Source: Halobacteriales archaeon QS_6_71_20 (lineage in GTDB: Archaea > Halobacteriota > Halobacteria > Halobacteriales > Haloferacaceae). From it: a DNA stretch of 64,000 nt. The position numbers and the translations under genes are program-made. Under the pieces are notes generated by a model. The model was not told the DNA's origin, searched no databases, and saw nothing but the letters and a program-made list of their open reading frames with translations. The stretch covers positions 1-64,000 of the forward strand of contig PXRU01000006.1 of NCBI GenBank assembly GCA_003020945.1. Direction: 5' to 3'. This document shows, one piece after another, positions 43,200-52,706 of the stretch (positions within the stretch are counted from its first letter, which is position 1; every line of letters starts with the position of its first letter).

Positions 43200-44435
43200 T
43201 CAGTACTGGTAGCGCCCGAACTCGCCGTCGTTGAACACCGGGCCCTCGTCGTCCGTCTCAACCTTCTCGCGGGCGTTCTCGAAGTCCTCGCGGCGCACGG
43301 TCGTGCGCTCGTCGCGGATGGCGAACATTCCGGCCTCGGTGGTGAGGGCGGCGATGTCGGCGCCGGAGTAGTCGTCGAGGTCGGCCGCCAGGTCGGCGAA
43401 GTCCGTGCCGTCGTCGATCTCCATGTCGTCGGTGTGGATCTCGAGGATACGCTGGCGTCCCTCGGGGCCGGGCTTGGGCACCTCGATGAGGCGGTCGAAC
43501 CGGCCGGGGCGGAGGATCGCCTCGTCGAGCATGTCGAAGCGGTTGGTGGCGGCCATGATCCGCACCTCGCCGCGGTCGTCGAAGCCGTCCATCTCCGAGA
43601 GCAACTGCATCATCGTCCGCTGGACCTCGGCGTCGCCGGAGGTCTTCGAGTCCGTCCGCTTGGCCGCGACGGCGTCGATCTCGTCGATGAAGATGACCGC
43701 CGGCTCCCGCTCTTCGGCCAGGTCGAACAGGTCGCGCACGAGCCGGGCGCCCTCGCCGATGAACTTCCGGACGAGCTCGGAGCCGGCCATCTTGATGAAG
43801 GTGGCGTCGGTCTCGTTGGCGACCGCCTTCGCCAGCATCGTCTTCCCGGTCCCCGGCGGCCCGTGGAGGAGGACGCCGCTGGGCGGCTGGATCCCCACCT
43901 CGCGGAACTGCTCGGCGTTGATCATCGGGTCCTCGACGGCCTCGCGCACCTCCCGCACCTGGTCGTCGATGCCGCCGATGTCGGCGTACTCCACCTCGGG
44001 GGAGGCGTCGACCTCCATCGCCTGCGCCCGGGCGTCCGTCTCGTCGTCGAGCACCGTCTGGACGCTGAAGGAGTCGTTGATGGCGACGCGGTCGCCGGCC
44101 TCCAGCTCGTCGGACAGCCGGGTGGAAAGCTCCGTCAGCACCTCCTGGTTGTTGCCGTGCTGTTTGATCACGGCGCCGTCCTCGGTCAGCTCCTCGACGG
44201 TCGCGATGTACAGCGAGGACGTCTTCAGCGCCTCGTTGCGCCGCTTGAGCTCGTCGACCTCCTCGCGGAGCTCGCTGCGGCGGCCCTGCGCCTGTCCGAG
44301 CCGCTCGTCCAGCTCCTCGTTCACCTGGACGATTCGCTCGAAGTGCTTGTGTAGCGCCTCCAGCCGCTCGGCCTCGCTCATGTCGGGATCCAGATCGAGA
44401 CGGGGCCGGTCGGGGAGGGATGGACTCCGGGACAT
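43200..44435 (-). CDS. pan: Proteasome-activating nucleotidase PAN
   Basis: An AAA ATPase of 411 aa that unfolds substrates for the 20S proteasome. It has an N-terminal coiled coil (about 20 to 75), an OB-like ring, then Walker A GPPGTGKTML, Walker B IFIDEIDAV and the second region of homology ATNRFDMLDEAILRPGRFDR. The chain ends in Tyr-Gln-Tyr: the usual proteasome-docking tail is hydrophobic-Tyr-any, so here Gln lies where Tyr is expected. Whether it still opens the gate cannot be told. The ATG at 44435 is used; an internal one lies at 44381. Confidence 0.93.
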   Translation of the reverse strand: MSRSPSLPDRPRLDLDPDMSEAERLEALHKHFERIVQVNEELDERLGQAQGRRSELREEVDELKRRNEALKTSSLYIATVEELTEDGAVIKQHGNNQEVLTELSTRLSDELEAGDRVAINDSFSVQTVLDDETDARAQAMEVDASPEVEYADIGGIDDQVREVREAVEDPMINAEQFREVGIQPPSGVLLHGPPGTGKTMLAKAVANETDATFIKMAGSELVRKFIGEGARLVRDLFDLAEEREPAVIFIDEIDAVAAKRTDSKTSGDAEVQRTMMQLLSEMDGFDDRGEVRIMAATNRFDMLDEAILRPGRFDRLIEVPKPGPEGRQRILEIHTDDMEIDDGTDFADLAADLDDYSGADIAALTTEAGMFAIRDERTTVRREDFENAREKVETDDEGPVFNDGEFGRYQY

Positions 44436-44648
44436 TGCCTTGGTCCGATTTGGGTAGCGGCGTTAATGGGGCTTTGGGTGGCGGGGGCGTTCGCCTCGGC
44501 ATCCGACGGGCGGGTGACCGGCGACGTACCCGCCCGGTACCCGCTCGCACCCGCTCGACCGGTCACGCCCACGGCGCCGCTTGTGCACCCCGCGAGCGGT
44601 CACGCCGGGGCGACCGGGGCGGCCGCGGCGGTTCGCTCGCTGACCGCG

Positions 44649-46451
44649 CTACAGGTCCAGCAGCGCCTCGGCCTCGTCGAGGTAGTCGTCGTACACGCCG
44701 ATCGCCGATTCGATCGGCCCGCTGTCGGTCATGTCGATGCCGGCGATGTCGAGCACGTCGATCGGGTACTCCGAGCCGCCGGCCCGGAGCGCCGACCGGT
44801 ACGCCTCGGCGGCGACCTCTCCCTCGGACTTGATGCGGTCGACGATCGCCGCGGCCGCCGAGATGCCCGTCGAGTACTGGTAGACGTAGAAGTTGTAGTA
44901 GAAGTGTGGGATCCGCATCCACTCCCGGCGGACGTGGTCGTCCACGTTCGCGTCGGCGTGGCCGTAGAACTCCGCCTTCAGATCGCCGTACAGCTCGTCG
45001 AGGGCGTCCGGCGTGAGCGGCTCCCCCGCCTCGCTGCGCTCGTGGATCGCCCGCTCGAACGCCGCGAACATCGTCTGCCGGAACAGGGTCGACCGGAAGC
45101 GTTCGAGGTACTGGTCGAGCGCGTGCGCCCGGAGCTCGTCGGACTCCGCGTTCTCCAGCAGGTGCTTGGTGAGCAGCGTCTCGTTCACCGTGGAGGCGAC
45201 CTCGGCGACGAAGATCTCGTAGTCGGCGTACTGCCACGGCTGGGCGTTCTTCGCCAGCTCCGAGTGCATCGAGTGGCCCAGCTCGTGTGCGAGAGTGTAC
45301 ATCGAGGAGACGTCGTCCTGGTAGTTCATCATGACGAACGGCTGGGTGTCGTACGTCCCCGCGGAGTAGGCGCCCGAGCGCTTCCCCCGGTTCTCGTACA
45401 CGTCGACCCAGCGCGACTCCAGCCCCTCGGCCATCCGTCGCTGGTACGCCTCGCCCAACGGGGCGACCGCCTCGACGACGTGGTCTTTCGCCTCCTCGTA
45501 GCTCACCTCGGGCCCCTCGTCGCCCGTCAGCGACATGTACAGGTCCCACGGCTCCAGGGTGTCGACGCCGAGCGCCCGGCGCTTCAGGTCGGCGTGACGG
45601 CCCAGCGAGTCGAGGTTGTCGCGGACGGCCTCGACCAGCGTGTCGTACACCTCGACGGGGACGTTCGGGCCGTTCAGGGCCGCCTCGCGGGCGGTGTCGT
45701 AGTTGCGCGCCTCCGCCATCTTCACGTCCTTCTTCACGCTCTTCGACAGCGTCGTGCCGACCGTGTTGCGCACGGTCTCCCACTCCCCGTAGAACGCCTC
45801 GTGGACGCGCCGGCGGAACTCCCGGTCGGGCTTCTGGAGGAGGGTGGTGAAGTTGCCCTGGGAGATCTCCACGTCGTCGCCGTCGGGTCCCTCGACCGTC
45901 GGGAACGTCATGTCGGCGTCCGACAGCATCGAGTACGCCTCGCTCGCGGCGCCGGTGACCTCGCCGAGGTCCGCGAGCAGCTCCTCCACCTCGGCGGAGC
46001 GCGTGTGCGGCTTCATCCGAAGCACGTCGTCGAGGTAGTGCTCGTACTCCCGGAGCGCCGGCTCCTCGTCCATCAGCGCCTCGACCTCCGCCCACGACAG
46101 CTCCTGGAGTTCGGGTTCGAGGTAACTGGAGGCGCTGGACGCCTCCGAGGAGAGCGCCTGCGCCCGCGTCGCCATCGCCTGGTACTCCTGGTCGCGGGTG
46201 TCCTCGTTCGACCGGAGGCGGGCGTAGGAGGTGACCTGTGACACCTCACGGAACACCGTCTCGTAGGTGTCGAGCAGCTCCCGCAGCGTCGCCGCGCTCT
46301 CGGTCGCGCGCCCCTCGTACGCCCGGAGGTCGTCGAGCCGCGCCTCGCACTCCTCGTACGCCGCCTCCCACGCCTCGTCGTCCGCGTAGATCGAGTCGAT
46401 GCTCCACTTGTACTCCGCGTCGATCTCCGACCGCTCGGGAACCGAACTCAT
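44649..46451 (-). CDS. pepF: Oligoendopeptidase F (M3 family)
   Basis: A 600-aa zinc peptidase that cuts short peptides in the cytoplasm. The zinc motif is LAHELGHSMHSEL with His at about 389 and 393 and Glu at 390; VAEVASTVNETLL carries the third ligand. N-terminal helices include the family segment WSIDSIYADDEAWEAAYEE. The end (YRSALRAGGSEYPIDVL) is the conserved PepF closing region. The frame extends to 46490, but MSSVPERSE at 46451 is the start. Confidence 0.93.
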   Translation of the reverse strand: MSSVPERSEIDAEYKWSIDSIYADDEAWEAAYEECEARLDDLRAYEGRATESAATLRELLDTYETVFREVSQVTSYARLRSNEDTRDQEYQAMATRAQALSSEASSASSYLEPELQELSWAEVEALMDEEPALREYEHYLDDVLRMKPHTRSAEVEELLADLGEVTGAASEAYSMLSDADMTFPTVEGPDGDDVEISQGNFTTLLQKPDREFRRRVHEAFYGEWETVRNTVGTTLSKSVKKDVKMAEARNYDTAREAALNGPNVPVEVYDTLVEAVRDNLDSLGRHADLKRRALGVDTLEPWDLYMSLTGDEGPEVSYEEAKDHVVEAVAPLGEAYQRRMAEGLESRWVDVYENRGKRSGAYSAGTYDTQPFVMMNYQDDVSSMYTLAHELGHSMHSELAKNAQPWQYADYEIFVAEVASTVNETLLTKHLLENAESDELRAHALDQYLERFRSTLFRQTMFAAFERAIHERSEAGEPLTPDALDELYGDLKAEFYGHADANVDDHVRREWMRIPHFYYNFYVYQYSTGISAAAAIVDRIKSEGEVAAEAYRSALRAGGSEYPIDVLDIAGIDMTDSGPIESAIGVYDDYLDEAEALLDL

Positions 46452-46630
46452 GGTTCGAGACTGCCCGTGCGCGGTGGTAAGTCTTGCCAAGAGGACCGAC
46501 TGTGACGGCTCTCTCGGGGGATCGACGCGGAGCGACGGGTGCGCTCGTCGGGGGCTCCCGGGACCGATCGACGGGACGTTCGCCGGCGGTCGGGCCGCCG
46601 TTAAGTGTTCGACGCCCGATGCTACCGAAC

Positions 46631-47887
46631 ATGGACCGTCGAACGTACGTGACGCTGGCGGGCGCGGCCGTGACCGGGGGGACCGCAGGGTGTGTCGTCG
46701 GCGGGGACGGGCGCTCGACCGACGGCGACGGAGCCGCCGGGACGACCGACCCGGCCGGCGGCGACGCCGATGCCGACGCCGGCGCCGACGACCGCCCGGA
46801 CGTGACCGTCGAGCGCGTCGCCGAGGGGTTCTCGTTCCCGTGGGGGCTGGCGTTCGCGCCGTCCGGTTCGGAGCTGTTGGTCACCGAACGGGTCGGCCGG
46901 CTCTCGGTCGTGCGCCCCGACGACGGCACGACGACGCCCGTCGAGGGGACGCCCGAGGTGTTCGACGGCGGCCAGGGCGGACTGCTCGACGTGGCGCTGC
47001 ATCCGGCCTTCCCCGACGACGACCGGGTGTACCTCACCTACTCGGCGACCGACGGCGGCGCGTCGGCGGCCGACGGCCCGTCGGCGACCCATCTCGGCAG
47101 CGGGCGTCTGGACCTTGACACCGCCCGGATCGAGGGGTTCGAGGCGATCCACGTCGCCGAGCCGTTCGTCGAGTCGAGCGGCCACTTCGGCTCGCGCGTC
47201 GGGTTCGGCCCCGACGGGACGCTGTACGTCACCGTCGGCGACAGGCAGTTCAAGGACTTCGGCCCGGACCACGTCGCCCAGGACACGACGAACGAACTCG
47301 GAACGACGCTTCGACTGAACCCCGACGGGAGCGTGCCCGACGACAACCCGTTCCTCGACGACCCGGACGTCCGGGACGCCATCTACAGCTACGGCCACCG
47401 CAACGCCCAGGGGCTGGCGGTCCACCCGGAGACGGGCGAGATCTGGGAAAGCGAGTTCGGCGAGCAGGACGGCGACGAGATCAACGTGATCGAGGCGGGC
47501 GGCAACTACGGCTGGCCCGTCGCCGACGAGGGCTGTACGTACGGCTCCGGCGAGCCGATCGGCGACGCCCATGACGACCGCGAGGACGTGACCGCGCCGG
47601 CGTACTCCTGGGAGTGCGGCAGCGGTGGCTTCCCGCCCAGCGGGGCGACGTTCCACACCGGCGAGGCGGTTCCGGCGTGGCGGGGCGACCTGTTCGTCTG
47701 CGGGCTCGCGTCGCGGGCGCTTGCCCGGTTCGCCGTTGACGGCCGGGACGTCGAACTCGTCTCCCGGCTGCTGACCGACAGGGACTGGCGGATCCGCGCG
47801 GTCGCCGAGCGCCCGGCGACCGGCGCGCTGTACGTCGCGGTCGACGACGGCGACGCGCCGGTGGTACGATTGGTGCCCGACTCCTGA
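46631..47887 (+). CDS. PQQ-type sugar dehydrogenase (glucose/sorbosone), exported lipoprotein
   Basis: A 418-aa six-bladed propeller dehydrogenase. The N-terminus MDRRTYVTLAGAAVTGGTAG ends in a lipobox Cys, with Tat-type twin Arg. After an acidic linker come GFSFPWGLAFAPSG, GGQGGLLDVALHPAF, ESSGHFGSRVGFGPDG, NAQGLAVHPETGEIWESEFG and EAGGNYGWPV, the standard motifs of the soluble aldose dehydrogenase group, including the catalytic His region. An ATG at 46619 is also in frame. Likely cofactor is PQQ or a similar quinone, but cofactor genes are not in the window. Confidence 0.85.
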   Translation: MDRRTYVTLAGAAVTGGTAGCVVGGDGRSTDGDGAAGTTDPAGGDADADAGADDRPDVTVERVAEGFSFPWGLAFAPSGSELLVTERVGRLSVVRPDDGTTTPVEGTPEVFDGGQGGLLDVALHPAFPDDDRVYLTYSATDGGASAADGPSATHLGSGRLDLDTARIEGFEAIHVAEPFVESSGHFGSRVGFGPDGTLYVTVGDRQFKDFGPDHVAQDTTNELGTTLRLNPDGSVPDDNPFLDDPDVRDAIYSYGHRNAQGLAVHPETGEIWESEFGEQDGDEINVIEAGGNYGWPVADEGCTYGSGEPIGDAHDDREDVTAPAYSWECGSGGFPPSGATFHTGEAVPAWRGDLFVCGLASRALARFAVDGRDVELVSRLLTDRDWRIRAVAERPATGALYVAVDDGDAPVVRLVPDS

Positions 47888-48020
47888 GCCCGGAACCGCC
47901 GCCGTAAACTGTATGCCGCGATAGTAAATGACGGCCAGCAGCTCCAACCCGCCGTCGATCGAGACAGTCGCTTGTAGACACAAGCAGAACCGCCATGCGC
48001 GTTCGCGCCGGAGTCGACGT

Positions 48021-48569
48021 ATGGCGGCTCCCGGCGGGACGTGGGCGGGGCTGCGGGAGGACGCGAAGCCGCTCGTGTACGCCGGGGCCCTCCTGGGGAT
48101 CGGCCTGGGCGGATTCTTCGACGGGATCGTCCTGCATCAGATCCTCCAGTGGCACCACATGCTGTCCGCACATCCCGACCCCGCCGTCGCGGGGGACCTC
48201 CGGCTGAACGTGCTGGCCGACGGGCTGTTTCACGCCGCGACGTACGCGTTCACGGTCGGCGGCGTCGTCGCCCTCTGGCGGGCGTGGCGGACGCCGGCGG
48301 TCCCGGCCGCCGGGCGGACGCTGGTCGGATTCGTCCTCCTCGGGTGGGGCCTGTTCAACATCGTCGAGGGCGCGGTGAACCACCACCTCCTCGGCGTCCA
48401 TCACGTCCGTCCCGACGGTCCCGGCGGCGTGCTACTGTGGGACGTCGGATTCCTCGCGTGGGGCGTCCTGTTCGTCGCCGTCGGGTACGCGATCGCCCGG
48501 AGCGACGACGCGGACGACCCGGCCGCACGGTCCGGGCGGGCGGCGGAGGAGCCGGGCCGGATCGAGTGA
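48021..48569 (+). CDS. DUF2243 membrane protein
   Basis: A 182-aa protein with about four membrane helices. The family hallmarks are GIGLGGFFDGIVLHQILQWH and FNIVEGAVNHHLLGVHHV, both with conserved His residues that could bind metal or heme. It is predicted to sit in the cytoplasmic membrane; function is unknown. The ATG at 48021 starts MAAPGGTW; the earlier part of the frame is Arg-rich and unlikely. Confidence 0.83.
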   Translation: MAAPGGTWAGLREDAKPLVYAGALLGIGLGGFFDGIVLHQILQWHHMLSAHPDPAVAGDLRLNVLADGLFHAATYAFTVGGVVALWRAWRTPAVPAAGRTLVGFVLLGWGLFNIVEGAVNHHLLGVHHVRPDGPGGVLLWDVGFLAWGVLFVAVGYAIARSDDADDPAARSGRAAEEPGRIE

Positions 48570-48652
48570 CGCTGGCGTCGCGGACGAACGCCGATGGCGT
48601 CGTCCCGCGAGACACCACCTGGGCTTTTGCCGCCAGTGGTGCATCCCGACAC

Positions 48653-49981
48653 ATGGATCTCGACGACGACGTCGCCGCCGCCGTCGGGCGGGCGTGGACC
48701 GACACCGACCCGTGGCGGTTCCTCACGGAGCTGACGGCGCTGGGGAGCCGGATGGCCGCCAGCGAGGGGGAGGCGCGGGCGGCCGGGCTGGTCGCCGACG
48801 CGTTCGCCGACGCCGGACTGGAGCGCGTCCGCGAGCGACCGTTCGACGCGCCCGCCTGGCGGCGCGGCGAGACGACCCTCCGCCTGACCGCGCCGGGCGA
48901 GCGGGAGTTCGAGGCGATCGCGCTGCCGTACTGTCCGGCGGGCGAGGTTTCGAGGGAGCTGATCGACGTAGGCTACGGCACCCCGGAGGAGATCGCGGCG
49001 GTCGACGTGACGGGGAAGGTGGCCGTCGCGTCGACGACGACGCCCGGCGACTCCCGGTTCGTCCATCGGATGGAGAAGTTCGGGGCGGCCGCCAAGGCCG
49101 GCGCGGAGGCGTTCGTGTTCGTCAACCACGTGCCCGGCCAACTCCCGCCGACTGGGGCGCTCACGTTCGGCCGGGAGGCGGAGATCCCGGCCGTGGGCGT
49201 GAGCCGGGAGACGGGCGCGTGGCTCACGGAGTACGCCGGCGAGGGGGGCGCGGTCGAGCTGTCGGTCGACGCCGAGACCGTGCCCGGGGAGTCACAGAAC
49301 GTCCTCGCGCGGGTCGGCCCCGACACCGACGAGCACGTGCTCGCGGTGGCTCACTACGACGCCCACGACATCGCGGAGGGCGCACTCGACAACGGCTGCG
49401 GGATCGCGACGCTGGTCGTCGCCGCCCGCGTGCTCGCGGCCGCGGACCTCGACACGGAGGTCCGGGTCGTCGCTGTCGGCTGCGAGGAGACGGGGCTGCT
49501 CGGCGCCGAGCGCCTCGCGGAGCGGACCGACCTCGACGACGTGCGGGCCGTCGTCAACGTCGACGGCGCCGGACGGTTCCGCGACCTGGTCGCGATGACC
49601 CACACCTCCGAGGCGACCGCCGAGGCGATCGAGCGCGTCGGGCGGGAGACCCGCCAGCCAGTGGAGCTCCGGGAGGAGCCGCACCCGTTCTCCGACCAGT
49701 GGCCGTTCGTCCGGCGCGGCGTGCCCGCGCTGCAGCTGCACTCCGACTCCGGCGAGCGCGGCCGCGGCTGGGGCCACACCCACGCCGACACGCGCGACAA
49801 GGTGGACGACCGCTGCGTCCGCGAACACGGCGTGCTCGCGGCGCTCGCGATCCGAGAACTCGCCCGCGCCGGGAGCGAGGTGCCCCGGCTGGACCGCGGG
49901 GAACTGGAGGCGGCGTTCCGGGACGCGGAGTTCGAGACGGGGATGAAGGCCGCGGGGCTGTGGCCCGCCAGCTGGGAGTGA
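48653..49981 (+). CDS. M28 family metallopeptidase (second copy)
   Basis: A 442-aa paralogue of the protein encoded at 24186. Metal ligands: AVAHYDAHDIAEGALDNGCG, GCEETGLLGAERL, AVVNVDGAGRF, and GWGHTHADTRDKV. The PA-like insert contains FVHRMEKFGAAAKAGAEAFV, nearly the same as in the first copy. No signal peptide is present. The two probably share a substrate class of small peptides or amides. The ATG at 48653 is followed by MDLDDDVAAAVGRAW. Confidence 0.88.
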   Translation: MDLDDDVAAAVGRAWTDTDPWRFLTELTALGSRMAASEGEARAAGLVADAFADAGLERVRERPFDAPAWRRGETTLRLTAPGEREFEAIALPYCPAGEVSRELIDVGYGTPEEIAAVDVTGKVAVASTTTPGDSRFVHRMEKFGAAAKAGAEAFVFVNHVPGQLPPTGALTFGREAEIPAVGVSRETGAWLTEYAGEGGAVELSVDAETVPGESQNVLARVGPDTDEHVLAVAHYDAHDIAEGALDNGCGIATLVVAARVLAAADLDTEVRVVAVGCEETGLLGAERLAERTDLDDVRAVVNVDGAGRFRDLVAMTHTSEATAEAIERVGRETRQPVELREEPHPFSDQWPFVRRGVPALQLHSDSGERGRGWGHTHADTRDKVDDRCVREHGVLAALAIRELARAGSEVPRLDRGELEAAFRDAEFETGMKAAGLWPASWE

Positions 49982-50017
49982 GCTGCGGCGACTAAGCAGT
50001 TGTGGCGGAGGTGGTCG

Positions 50018-51052
50018 CTACTCGAACTGTTCGGACGGCGTCGCGGCGAGCACGTCGCCGAGGACGCGGCCGCGCGCCAGCGCGTCGACCCGACGCTCGC
50101 CGAACGTCGCCGTCAGCGACGCGACGGCGTCGGGGTCCGGCTCGAACTCGACGCCGGAGTACGCGACATCGGCGAGGAGGAGCGGGCCGGGCGACGCGGG
50201 CGCGACGCCCCGCGGCCCCGACAGCGGTTCCTCGCCCAGCACCGCCTCAACCCTGTCGAGACCGGTGTCGCCGACGGCGACGCCGCGAACCAGCGTCGCC
50301 AGCCGGCGGACGAACTCGCGGGGAAAGCCGCCGGCGGCGACGGTGAGCACGAGGAACTCCCCGGGCGCGGTCGCCCCGTCCGGGTCGCCGACGCCGTCCT
50401 CGCCATCCGGGTCGTCGACGCTGTCTGCCCCCTCCCCGCCCGCGGCGTCGATGGACACCGAGAGGTCGCGTCGGGTTCGGGGCCCGCGGTCGTCGCTCGT
50501 GAGGTTGTGGACGTCGTGGCGGCCGGAGAGCCGGTCGGCCGCCGCGCGGGCGCGGTCGGGGCTCGCGCCGGGCGCGTGGAGGTGGTAGCGGTACGTCCGC
50601 CGGACCGCGTCGTGGGTGGCGTGGAACCCCTCGGAGACGGCGGCGGCGGCCCAGACCCGGACGCTCCCGGGGAGTTCGCCGTTGAACGCGCCGGGGGAGA
50701 GCCAGTCGGGGGCGTCGAACGCGACGGTCTGACGGACCGCCGAGACGCCGCGGTCGGTGCGCCCCGCGGCGGCGTAGCCGGAGGGGACGGCGCGGCCGCC
50801 GCGAGTCGCCCGGTCGCCGTCGGCGGTGGGAGCCGCGTCGCCGTCGGAGTCCGCATCGCTGGCGCCGTCCACGTCGGGGCCGCCCTCCGCGCCGCCGAGC
50901 ACGTCCAGCGCCGCGAGCGCGTCCAGCAGGGTGTCCTCGACGGTGGGCACGTCGGGCTGTCGCTGGAAGCCGTAGAACGGGCGGCCGTCGTAGGCGACGC
51001 GGTAGGCGCGCACAGACGCGACGAGGGGCGCCCCGGACTTAGGCGTCGCCAT
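50018..51052 (-). CDS. truA: tRNA pseudouridine(38-40) synthase TruA
   Basis: Makes pseudouridine in the anticodon arm. The 344-aa protein has YDGRPFYGFQRQPDVPTVED at the start and the catalytic Asp100 in AAAGRTDRGVSAV. Between them is an Asp/Ala/Gly-rich insert of about 35 residues not present in bacterial TruA. ATHDAVRRTYRYHLHAPG and GFPREFVRRLATLVRGVA complete the fold. It starts at the ATG at 51052, a few bases after a remnant of a propeller gene and downstream of hisS. Confidence 0.92.
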   Translation of the reverse strand: MATPKSGAPLVASVRAYRVAYDGRPFYGFQRQPDVPTVEDTLLDALAALDVLGGAEGGPDVDGASDADSDGDAAPTADGDRATRGGRAVPSGYAAAGRTDRGVSAVRQTVAFDAPDWLSPGAFNGELPGSVRVWAAAAVSEGFHATHDAVRRTYRYHLHAPGASPDRARAAADRLSGRHDVHNLTSDDRGPRTRRDLSVSIDAAGGEGADSVDDPDGEDGVGDPDGATAPGEFLVLTVAAGGFPREFVRRLATLVRGVAVGDTGLDRVEAVLGEEPLSGPRGVAPASPGPLLLADVAYSGVEFEPDPDAVASLTATFGERRVDALARGRVLGDVLAATPSEQFE

Positions 51053-51311
51053 CCGGGGGAAGCGCCACGACCGACGCGTCGCCGGTGCCGACCAGCACGT
51101 GCTCGCCGGTCGCCTCGACCGCGAACAGGGTCGCGTCGTCGCCGAACGACCGACGGCGGGTCGCCTCCCCCGAGTCGGCGTCGACGGCGTACAGCGCGCG
51201 CCCCTCGGCGAACCCCTCGACGACGGCCGCCTCCGGCGTCGCGGCGACCGGCCACGCGTACCGCTCCGACGGGTCGACCGACCGGCGGTGGTCGCCGTCG
51301 GTCGCGCGAGG
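51039..51311 (-). pseudogene. C-terminal remnant of a PQQ-like beta-propeller gene
   Basis: A minus-strand frame of about 90 codons between hisS and truA, with no start codon and a stop at its 5' end. It reads YAWPVAATPEAAVVEGFAEG, RALYAVDADSGEATRRRSFG and HVLVGTGDASVVALPPDGDA, typical blades of a PQQ-binding propeller protein. Its stop codon overlaps the truA start. The 5' part has been lost right at the hisS end. It explains why the intergenic region looks coding. Confidence 0.65.
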
Positions 51312-51331
51312 CTACGCGAACGCGCGCGAGG

Positions 51332-52648
51332 TCACGCGAAGTCGTCGTACGTCGGCCGGTCGTGGTCGCCGGGGAACGCCTCGACGGGCGCGGTCGTCTG
51401 GTCGCCCGAGGCCATCTCCTTCACCGTTACCTCGCCGTCCTCCAGGTCCCGCTCGCCGACGACGACGACGGTATCGGCGTCGATCGAGTCGGCGTACTCC
51501 AGTTGCGCGCCGAAGCTCCGCCCGGACACGTCGGACTCGACGACGTGGCCGCGGCTCCGGAGGTCGCGGGCGATCCGCGCGGCCGTCGGGCGGGTGTCGC
51601 CCACCTGCAGCACGTAGTAGTCCGTCTCGACAGTCGCCTCGGGGGCGACCCCCGCCCGCTCCAGCAGGAGGCCCAGCGGGGCGTGACCGGGGGCGACGCC
51701 GACCGCGGGGGTCGGCCGGCCGCCGAACGCCTCGATGAGGTCGTCGTAGCGGCCGCCGCCGAACACGGAGCGGCCGACCTCGCCGGTCGCGTCGAAACAC
51801 TCGAAGACGGCGCCGGTGTAGTAGTCGAGGCCGCGGGCCGTCCGCAGCGAGAGGTCACAGTGGTCGCCGACGCCGAGGTCGTCGGCCGCACGGAGCACCG
51901 ACCGGAGGTTGTCGACGGCGGCCGCGAGGTCCTCGGAGTCGGGCGCGAAGTCGGCGAGCTCGTCGAGGTCCGCGGGGTCGTCGACGGCGAGCAGGTCGTC
52001 GAACTCGCGGGCCCGGTCGTAGTCGAGGCCGGCGTCGTGGAGCAGGTCGAGGTACTCGTTCTCGTCGACCTTCTCGGATTTGTCGACCGCGCGGATCGCG
52101 GCCGTCGCGTCGACGGTCCCCTCGAAGGAGCGCAGCAGCGCCCCGAGGATGTCGCGGTGGCTGACGCGGAACTCGAAGTCGTCGGCCGCGAGCCCTAGCT
52201 CCGTCAGCGCGTCCGCCGCCGTCGCGAGCACCTCGGCGTCGGCCTCGGGCTCGGCGGAGCCGAACACGTCGATGTTCGTCTGGTGGAACTCCCGGAAGCG
52301 CCCCTGCTGGACCGCCTCGTAGCGCCAGAACGGCCGCGTCGAGAACCACTTCACGGGCTTGGACAGCTCCTGTGCCTTCGCGGCGTACATCCGGGCGACC
52401 GTCGGCGTGAGCTCCGGCGCCAGCGTGACGTGGCGGCCGCCGTGGTCCTCGAAGGCGTACAGCTCGTCGACGATGTCGTCGCCGGACTTGTCGGTCCACA
52501 TCGCCGCGGGTTCCAGCCGCGGGGTGTCGATCTCCCGGAAGCCGTAGCGGCGCGCGACCGACTCGACCGTGTCGGTCACCTCCCGGCGGACGGCCATCTC
52601 GGGGGCGTAGAGGTCGCGGAACCCCTTCAGGCGCTCGTATGTCGGCAT
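51332..52648 (-). CDS. hisS: Histidyl-tRNA synthetase
   Basis: A 438-aa class II synthetase. Motif 1 lies in YGFREIDTPRLEP, motif 2 in STRPFWRYEAVQQGRFREF, and the histidine-binding loop is RTARGLDYYTGAVFE. Motif 3 is PAVGVAPGHAPLGLLLE, and the anticodon-binding domain follows from about 335. A GTG one codon earlier (52651) could also start. The enzyme requires tRNA-His with an extra G at -1. It is followed by the propeller remnant and truA. Confidence 0.94.
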   Translation of the reverse strand: MPTYERLKGFRDLYAPEMAVRREVTDTVESVARRYGFREIDTPRLEPAAMWTDKSGDDIVDELYAFEDHGGRHVTLAPELTPTVARMYAAKAQELSKPVKWFSTRPFWRYEAVQQGRFREFHQTNIDVFGSAEPEADAEVLATAADALTELGLAADDFEFRVSHRDILGALLRSFEGTVDATAAIRAVDKSEKVDENEYLDLLHDAGLDYDRAREFDDLLAVDDPADLDELADFAPDSEDLAAAVDNLRSVLRAADDLGVGDHCDLSLRTARGLDYYTGAVFECFDATGEVGRSVFGGGRYDDLIEAFGGRPTPAVGVAPGHAPLGLLLERAGVAPEATVETDYYVLQVGDTRPTAARIARDLRSRGHVVESDVSGRSFGAQLEYADSIDADTVVVVGERDLEDGEVTVKEMASGDQTTAPVEAFPGDHDRPTYDDFA

Positions 52649-52706
52649 CACCGGACACCTCTCGCGGCGGGGAGTTCAACCCCGTGGTTCGTCGGCGCCG
52701 GCGCCG

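Noticed and set aside
49292-52198. Long plus-strand frames opposite truA and hisS
   Set aside because: Sequence is Val/Gly/Arg-rich without motifs, and the opposite strand has unambiguous enzymes.
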